NCBI GenBank assembly: GCA_963921185.1
Contig: OY992532.1
Coordinates: 81,238,986 to 81,302,985, forward strand
Direction: 5' to 3'
Source: Dasysyrphus tricinctus
Lineage: Eukaryota > Arthropoda > Insecta > Diptera > Syrphidae
DNA length: 64,000 nt
Shown in pieces: positions 57,418 to 64,000 of the stretch; positions within the stretch are counted from its first letter, which is position 1, and every line of letters begins with the position of its first letter. The translations under genes and the position numbers were made by a program. The notes under the pieces were generated by a model that worked only from the letters and a program-made list of their open reading frames with translations, was not told where the DNA came from and did no database searches.

Positions 57418-58086
57418 TGTACAGTAATAGCGTAAGGACTGATCAGAGCACTTAAAATAGAGGATGGATTTTGGGTTTGAATATTCTAAAAAAAGGTCTG
57501 ATTTTTTTTTTATATTTTTAAGAATGGCTTTTTTGCTTTGTGGCTTACATAATTAGTGTGTATTTTTTGTCAAAAAAATAAAAAAAAATGTTCTTGTGTA
57601 GTTCTATCTTTTCATTTAAACAGAAGGCAACAATTATTTCAAGCAAGTCGATGTTAGAAAAGATACATAAATATAAAACGACTAAAAATCATTTAAGTTT
57701 TTATCTTCTAAGCTACTATGTAGATACATATATAAATTTTGTAAGTCAAACAAAAATTATTAAATTGCTGTATGTACTGTACATACATATACAGAACATA
57801 TACTCAATAAATTTGATATACTCGTTTAGAAGCCCTAGTAGACTAACATGTTGATAAGAATATTGCACAATGCCAACCACATTGCATTCATACTGGTCGA
57901 AAAGATAACCTATTTTTCTTAAATTCAGTGAAAAATCGCAACATCGCACAAAGGGCAGCAAATGTAATTTTTGCCCAGGGCGGTTCTTATATACAATTTT
58001 CTTAAACCTGGCAGTGTCTGGAACATAAGAGCAAGTACGTGAGACCTAGTCGTGCATTTTATTTCATTATACAAAAAGTAGTATTT
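57418..58086. other. Gene-free interval
   Basis: AT-rich, no gene; includes the presumed right flank of the hAT-like element. Confidence 0.45.
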
Positions 58087-58390
58087 TGTGGCATGTTGGT
58101 TAGTGCGTAGGACTGTCATGCCAAAGGTGTGGGCTCGATTCCCAGCCGTGCCACCTAGAAACAGAAATGTTTTATCCAAGGTACTGCCTCTTGCGAGGAA
58201 CTGACAAATCCTTCAAGAGTATACTTGTCATGAAAAAGTGCTTCTCAATTAGCCGTTCGGCGTCGGCAAAAAACTGTAGGTCCCCTCCATTCCTGCCAAC
58301 AACACGCACACAGGAATGGTTGAGAGTTGTAAGTCACTAGGCCCTGGTTCTCCACGAGCTGTTGTGCCACCCAATTTATTTATTTTATAC
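58087..58390 (+). mobile_element. tRNA-derived SINE
   Basis: The 5' part has A-box-like TGTTGGTTAGTGCG near 58094 and B-box-like GGCTCGATTCCC near 58132, the spacing of an internal Pol III promoter. A non-tRNA body follows (GTAGGTCCCCTCCATTCCTG, GGTTGAGAGTTGTAAGTCAC) with a TTTA-type tail at about 58375. The body resembles a SINE I recall from tephritid genomes; this is from memory. Confidence 0.8.
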
Positions 58391-59702
58391 AAAATGAACA
58401 CTTCAAATTACCTATGTATATTTCAACGATTTTTCCCAAAAAACTTTATAGGATTCTTGTTAAAAAAAGAATTTCATTTTTTTTTAATCTAATAAATTGT
58501 CCAAAATGCCCCCAAAAGTGAAGTAGCTACTTGTTGACATTTTTTGAAACACCCTGCTTGAAAAATATTTTTTTTTCTGTTATAACTCTGTCTCAGCTAT
58601 CGCCTATGTCAATTTCATTGGACACGTTCCGATCATTATTCTCTGTTATCCGGATAGCTTTGTGTTGTTGTAATCCCTTGTTAAAAAAAAAAATGTATTG
58701 CATTATTGGTTTACGAAAAAATGTCCTGCTAACTTCATATGAACTTGGCAGGGCACACATTTTAAAACGCAATACAATTTTTTTTCCGTAACTAATTCGC
58801 AATTAATTAGTACTCAACAACCAAAGTTTTTCAGCTCGATTAACTTCATTTTCATATGAAGTTAGCAGGACACCCATTTTTTCGCAAACCAAAAAAGCAA
58901 TTAATTTTTTTTTTGCGTAACTAATTCGCAATTAAGTAGCAACTAATGATAGGATAGTTTTTAACATGAATTTCCAAAAGTGTCCTGCTAACTTTATATA
59001 CATCATGTTATTTGGTTTTGTCTCTGAGAAATCCTAAGTAAGTTGTATAAGTCTTCACCTGTCCCTACGTTATTTAATAAGAAGGCTAAAACGCGGTATA
59101 ATATGCTAAACACATAAAGTTCACCAATGGCTTTCTCAGAGAGGAACAAATATATCGGACAGATTTAAAATAAGAAGTGGCGACTAACATCCAACTAAGG
59201 ATATCTCAGAGAGTAAGAAAGATATTGAAAATATTTGGACCAAAAAGATTAGAGGAATATTTACTTATTTAATTAAAAAAAACTCAAAAGTGGTGAAAAA
59301 TTGTTATTTTAAATTTTTAATTTTGTACACAAAAATTGAGAACGAAATCCTGCTACTGGTATCAGCCATCACCTGTATCAATTTAATTGAAATCGCTCAA
59401 GGAACAAAGAAGTTCCGAGTCTTTTGAAACGTCGTCCTTCGATACTTTATCTTACTTAAACTACATTATTCTTTCTAATTTTAATGATTCGTGAATGATA
59501 TTCAATACTTCTTGCTTGATAGATTCGGGAACGAACTATATTTTGCAGATCCTAGCAGATTTAATTCGATCGTGAAAACGAATTTTATTTTAAAGGAGCC
59601 AAAGAATAGAATTCCTTGCTGATTTTTTCACGAGAGAATGAATCATATTTTATTGCTCTGTACGAACCTTAGATTTCTGAACAATTCTTATTACTGTTTT
59701 TA
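58391..59702. other. Gene-free interval with an inverted repeat
   Basis: Contains the GTCCTGCTAACTTCATATGA inverted pair at 58701-58743 and 58851-58897, and direct copies of CGTAACTAATTCGCAATTAA near 58786 and 58915. Otherwise AT-rich with no gene. Confidence 0.5.
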
Positions 59703-59964
59703 TACACTCAGAGAAAAAAGCAGGTATTATCAACCAATTTCTGGCCAATCATACCTGATTTTCAGGTTGTTATTTTTCAACTCGGTAGATCAGGTTAACT
59801 GTTTAACCTGATACCTGATTTGAAAATTTAACACTGTAATCCTGTAAATTTTACCTGCAAATATAGTTAATTTAACCTGACAAAATAGTCAATGCCCTGT
59901 AATTTTAACATGAAAATCTGGTTAGTTTAACCTGACAACCTATAGTTAATTTACCCTGTATCTA

Positions 59965-60084
59965 ATGCCGGATTTACACGACTTGAACGCTGCCACTATA
60001 ATGACAAAAAGAATTAATTTGTCCATTTTTTTTTGTTGCTTTTGTCATTATACTGGCAGTTTTCCAATCGAGTAAATCCGGCAT
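59965..60084. mobile_element. Small nested MITE with ends ATGCCGGATTTAC
   Basis: 120 bp; the inverted right end ATGCCGGATTTACTCGA matches left ATGCCGGATTTACACGA, and similarity continues through CTGCCA.TATAATGACAAAA. The whole is close to a palindrome. Confidence 0.8.
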
Positions 60085-60171
60085 AATTCATGAATTTATA
60101 CGTCTAAGAGCCGTCTCTTGCGCTGTCTATCGCTCAACTCGTAAGCATTATTCTGAAAGCACATATAGAAA

Positions 60172-60298
60172 TTTATTATTTATTTATTTTAATTTAAAAA
60201 TTATTTGTGATACTTACTTCAGTTTTGAACTGGGAACCTTTCACACACGGAGATAGCACTCATCCACTGGGCCAATTCACTACACAAAAAACTGGTGC
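60172..60298 (-). ncRNA. tRNA-like module, second copy
   Basis: On the minus strand it shares TGGCACCAGTTTTTTGTG, the A-box-like TTGGCCCAGTGGATG, GTGTGTGAAAGGTTCCCAG and GTAAGTATCACAAA with 49074-49195. The B box is weaker here (GTTCAAAACT). Confidence 0.5.
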
Positions 60299-60330
60299 CA
60301 AATATCAATACCTTAGTTGAAACTCATTGG

Positions 60331-60640
60331 ATGGCTTGTGTGTGTGTTTTAGCACTAGTGTCACGTTTTAATGAACTGACAAAGTGCTACTTTAACAGGA
60401 GGCCAGGTAAGATTCAAATAATTTTATTTGAATGGCCTGTGTGTGTGCGTTTCAAAGCTAATGTCACGTTTAAATGAACTGGCAGATTGCTCCTTTAACA
60501 GGAGACCAGGTTAAATTCAAATCGTTTTACTTAAATTGTCGGTGTGTGTGCGTTTCAGCACTTGTGTCACGCTGGAATGAACTGGCAGAGTGCTTTTTTA
60601 ACATGAGGTCAGGTAAAATACAACAGGTAAAAAAAAAAAC
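60331..60640 (+). repeat. About 105-bp tandem repeats in TIR element 2
   Basis: Three units, each with ATGGC.TGTGTGTGTG, GTCACGTTT.AATGAACTG, GTGCT..TTTAACAGGAG.CCAGGT. Confidence 0.8.
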
Positions 60641-61019
60641 ACATTAAATGTTAGTTCAACCTGATATGTAGTAAAACAGAAATTCATATCATACAGTGTT
60701 AGAAAAACACGACCTTGGTTAAAATTGACACTATATTCTTGTTAAAATTTCTTATTTACAAGAAATTAGTGTTAAAATTACAGGTCTTCTTCTTAAATCA
60801 ACCTGAATATGGCAAGAAAGTCCACCAGGTTGATTTTGCACTGAATAAAAGGTTACTAAAATCAGGTAAATTTCTGAAATGTCAGTAACTTTGTATGGGA
60901 TTGTGAACCTCGTGAATTCAACAAGGCCCAGGTTAATTATTTACCTGACGTTTTTCTCTGAGTGTAGTAATTACGGGCATGTGGCCGCCGCCGCCGCCGC
61001 CGGGGCTGCCGCGTATATG

Positions 61020-61215
61020 CCATAATCTGGAGGCCCAATTTTAACAAACAGGCTGTATTTTGAAATTTTGAAAATGACGCCTCTAATGTTGCCTTACAAG
61101 TAGGTACTCAGTTGTTTTTGGTTTATCGGCGTGGAGAACTTTACATATCCCCACAGAAAGCAATCTAATGGCGTCAAATCACACGAATGCGGTCGCCGGT
61201 TATCAGGCTGCGTAT
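61020..61215 (-). pseudogene. Mariner transposase C-terminal remnant
   Basis: On the minus strand R-R-P-H-S-C-D-L-T-P-L-D-C-F-L-W-G-Y-V-K is readable near 61195-61138, the third catalytic Asp region of a mariner transposase. Decayed sequence follows. A GCC repeat lies just to the left (60985). Confidence 0.75.
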
Positions 61216-63063
61216 CATCGTTTAGAATAAAAGTATTACGATAGCCACCCATATAGTTTATAAAATTATTTTATCTGACGGATGGTTATGTGCACCACAA
61301 TCGCTAAAATCTATTTATGACGATTTGCCAAACAATTCTGCTATCACAGAAAACAGTGTTGCCAATTTAAAGTTCTTTGCCCCTAAGACCGTTCTCGATA
61401 TAAGGCCTTTTTTTTATTATCAAAGCTATACCTACATACATAGCTCCATTTAAAATCAAGCCTCTCCAACACCCAATCTTAATCCAATTTCCAATATACA
61501 ACCTAACGTATACAACCAAATAATACACCCCACACTTCGGATGATCAGTATGCTTCCGAAGACATCATTTTCCCCAAAAATATAACGGTAATTATCATTA
61601 CAGAAGCCCTTCCCATGTATATACCCTCATAGATATGCAAGGCCATATTACAGTAGCTGGATAGGTAGGTACGTGATATTTCTCTTACCGCCACAGAAAT
61701 TATATTCAGCTTTAAGGATATTCGCCGATATCGAATTTATCTCATTATCCTGGAAGGATGTGATGGCAGTAATCTATTTCCTTATAATTTCTCAGTAAAC
61801 ACAACGCCAAAGTGGCCATCATCGTTCCGGCATTGATATTCCATCGAAAGTGGCATCCAAATGGAGACGTGCCGGTTGGTGGTGCGGCTTCGTTGTATCC
61901 TTCTGCTCTATCCTCTAATACTCGTACAAGAAGAAGGCGGATTATTCTGTTTGATTGGAATATTCATTCATGGACTTTGGTTAATAACTTGTCTTTTCTT
62001 ATTAATCTTGTTTTATAGACTTTACATTGAGGTCTTATTAAATGGTTTTTAATCTTCTAGTTTTTATTTAAAACGTAGAATGTATTAACATAATACAAAA
62101 TAGTTTTTTTTTTTAATTTTAAGTTTAAAAAAACATTTTATTTTTACTTTTTTTAAGAAGAATATAACGTCGCAAACATTCTGAACAAAACCCAAAATTA
62201 AATGGAGCGTATTTTTTACGATGTCTTAATGCAATTTATATTGAAGGAAAACAACTTGTATCTAATCCTTTAAATTCCAAAGAAAATTGTCCGCCAGAGA
62301 CTAATAAAATCAACGACGTGGAACTTCAATGATGGTTCTATATACGATGACTGTTTACAGACACAGGTTTCCGTCTGACATACGCACGGCAAAGCAAGGG
62401 AATATTGAAGATGGGGGACGAAATCAAAGATTCTAAATGCCTCTGCAAAAAGGATTTAGTGCGGGCATGGATGCGAATCGAGAAATATTCGAGTATGAAA
62501 GTACTGATTGTGCCTTGGAATGATGTCGATGATTTTGATGACTGTGGTGGGGTTGGATGGTATTATGTATTAATCGGTTTGTAGCTGAATATAAGAGGGT
62601 ACTATAGAACGTGCCCAGAATTCTTAAAAAGGATTCTACTCATCCTTTAATCGAAACTAGTAGGAGGGGGTGAGAATAAAGACTATAAACAATACATAAG
62701 AAGTTCTAAAGTATTATTCAGCCAATTTCTATTTAAATTATAAAATGATAGACTTGAGTGAATGAAACTCTTAGAAAACAGAATAATCTTCAGGGTGACC
62801 TTTGACATACTTATTTATTTTGATAATCCTGTCCAATTTTCACTTTTCTCTTCAGATTTCTGTTATCCAATTCTCCACTTTTCGTGAAAGGCACTCCACA
62901 TTAAGTATGATATACTTAGCTTTATCAAACTCAACGTATTTTACTTGTGATATACAGGGTGTCCGGAAACTCAACGTCAAGTGGGAAAAGGGTGATAGGG
63001 TAGGTTATATCTGTACTGGGAAAAATAAGAAAAAAAAATCCATCTCCATCCAATTAGTTTAGT
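61216..63063. other. Gene-free interval
   Basis: No gene recognised. TACAGGGTGTCCGGAAACTC near 62953 looks like a mariner-type end truncated by the following LINE tail. Short frames at 61812-62052 have no supporting features. Confidence 0.45.
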
Positions 63064-64000
63064 AGGTTAGGTTAGGTTAGGTAAATGGGCTGACAGTTGG
63101 TTTTGTTACCGTCACACTTAGATCAATGTAGATCCATTGTGGTACCCTAGGGGTTGTGAACCCTATGAAAAGAAACCTATGATACATCCCATGTTAATTC
63201 AAGCCCGTTAAGGGTATTGAAGAGTTTCAGCAGGCTATAGCCTGAAAAGTCGGTGAGTATTTCTTGGTCGTTGGAGGAGTGTCCGTTGGTACATAACCAC
63301 CAGGCTGAGAAATGTCTGTCGTTATATAATCACCTGGCTGAGAAGAAAAACGCTTTTCAAAGGCGTGATCCTTCCTTTGCCCCCACTTGAGGAATCATCC
63401 CTCTATCAGGCCCGTAGGAGCAGTGGCTCCATGCAACGTCTGGTAGATGGGTGTGATAGGTCAGTGGTTGGTTTATGTGTCAGTTCGATGAATGTCTGTC
63501 ATCACATAATCACCCGGCTAAGAGGAAAACACCATTAAGAGGTGTGATCCTTCCTTTGCCCCCATTTGAGAAATCATCCCTCCATCAGGCCCGTAGGAGC
63601 AGTGGCTCCATGCAACGTCTGGCAGATGGGTATGATAGGTCAGTGGTTGGTATGATGTCTGTCGTTATATAACCACCTGGCTGAGAAGAAAAACGCCTTT
63701 CAAAGGCGTGATCCTTCCTTTGCCCCCACTTGAGGAATCATCCCTCTATCAGGCCCGTAGGAGCAGTGGCTCCATGCAACGTCTGGTAGATGGGTATGAT
63801 AGGTCAGTGGTTGGTTTATGTGTCAGTTCGATGGATGTCTGTCGTTTTATAATCACCTGGCTGAGAAGAAAAACGCCTTTAAAAGGCGTGATCCTTCCTT
63901 TGCCCCCACTTGAGAACTCATCCCTCTATCAGGCCCGTAGGAGCAGTGGCTCCATTCAACGTCTGGTAGATGGGCTTGATAGGTCAGTGGTTGGTTTATG
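63064..64000 (-). mobile_element. LINE 3' region with tandem repeats, continuing beyond the window
   Basis: Begins with a (TTAGG)-type tract at 63066-63082. AGATCCATTGTGGTACCC nearby resembles GGATCCATTGCGCTCCCT just inside the 3' end of the LINE at 9116, so this is probably the 3' end of a related element on the minus strand. It contains at least four tandem units and is cut by the window edge. No coding region is visible. Confidence 0.55.
63313..64000. repeat. About 180-bp tandem repeats
   Basis: Units begin TGTCTGTC near 63313, 63493, 63655 and 63835; the third spacing is 18 bp short through loss of TTTATGTGTCAGTTCGAT. Each has GTGATCCTTCCTTTGCCCCC and AGGCCCGTAGGAGCAGTGGC. Sequence similarity between units is high. 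Confidence 0.9.

Larger units (their letters stand above)
55957..57985. mobile_element. Possible hAT-like non-autonomous element around the mariner
   Basis: Starts CAGGGCCCGATCTATGG with GGGCGGCAAAA words; near 57950-57985 related GGGCAGCAAA and CAGGGCGG words reappear. The ends do not form clean inverted repeats, so this is a tentative call. Confidence 0.3.
59705..60964. mobile_element. TIR element type 2 (CACTCAGAGAAAAA) with tandem repeats and the same tRNA-like module
   Basis: Ends CACTCAGAGAAAAAAG and, inverted, CACTCAGAGAAAAACG, each flanked by TA. Both end regions are filled with TTAACCTGA/TCAGGTTAA words. Three units of about 105 bp occur at 60331, 60434 and 60538, and the tRNA-like module is on the minus strand at 60172-60298. 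The architecture mirrors the element at 48012-49948 but most sequence differs. A small MITE is nested at 59965-60084. No transposase. Confidence 0.75.

Noticed and set aside
61812..62052. Overlapping 63-68-codon open frames
   Set aside because: Hydrophobic end arises from T-rich sequence; no motif or homology recognised.

Overview
The window is AT-rich eukaryotic, almost certainly insect, DNA with no bacterial features: no operons, Shine-Dalgarno sites or CRISPR. Higher Diptera is the best guess. The reasons are two insect errantiviruses (gypsy and 17.6/297 types), BEL/Pao and copia elements, Loa-like LINE pieces, a DD41D (rosa-type) mariner and a tRNA-derived SINE of a kind I associate with tephritid flies; that last point is memory, not a search. 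I found no convincing host gene. Nearly all coding capacity belongs to transposable elements, and most copies are broken or nested.

Layout. 1-5622: errantivirus A on the minus strand, cut by the left edge of the window. It shows LTR, tRNA-Ser-type primer site, gag, pol with a stop codon and a deleted integrase core, and the start of env. 5623-9115: gene-free, with LINE-tail and simple-repeat remnants. 9116-11003: 5'-truncated Loa-like LINE, minus strand. 12182-28283: BEL/Pao element (TSD GATTT) whose leader was split by a complete gypsy-type errantivirus B at 13623-21016 (identical LTRs, spliced env). 28424-28955: RT fragment. 32349-33305: candidate TIR element. 33420-34990: RTE-like LINE tails. 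36210-43451: copia element (TSD AAAAC) broken by a hAT-type MITE in gag and a 2.1-kb foldback element in RT. 44780-45403 and 45925-46200: mariner and LINE-RT remnants. 48012-49948 and 59705-60964: two diverged TIR elements sharing a tRNA-like module. 50858-51957: 5' end of a Loa-like LINE. 52437-52636: assembly gap, next to a nest of MITEs (52641-55495) with duplicated flanks. 56463-57415: DD41D mariner. 58087-58390: SINE. 63064-64000: LINE 3' end with about 180-bp tandem repeats.

How the parts relate. Insertion order can be read from nesting. The BEL LTRs differ at about four places in 416 bp and the element carries errantivirus B, whose 274-bp LTRs match throughout. The copia LTRs differ at two places in 218 bp, and its two passengers each have a recognisable target duplication. 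Errantivirus B is the only element that looks potentially competent, except that pol lies in the +1 rather than the usual -1 frame relative to gag.

The signals least explained by known families are: (1) the two TIR elements sharing a tRNA-like module, each with its own short word repeated throughout; (2) a strong sense-strand enrichment of GTACAG over the whole BEL element, coding and non-coding, absent from the element nested inside it; (3) the roughly 90-bp BEL leader array carrying a GC hairpin in each unit; and (4) the 2.1-kb foldback element.
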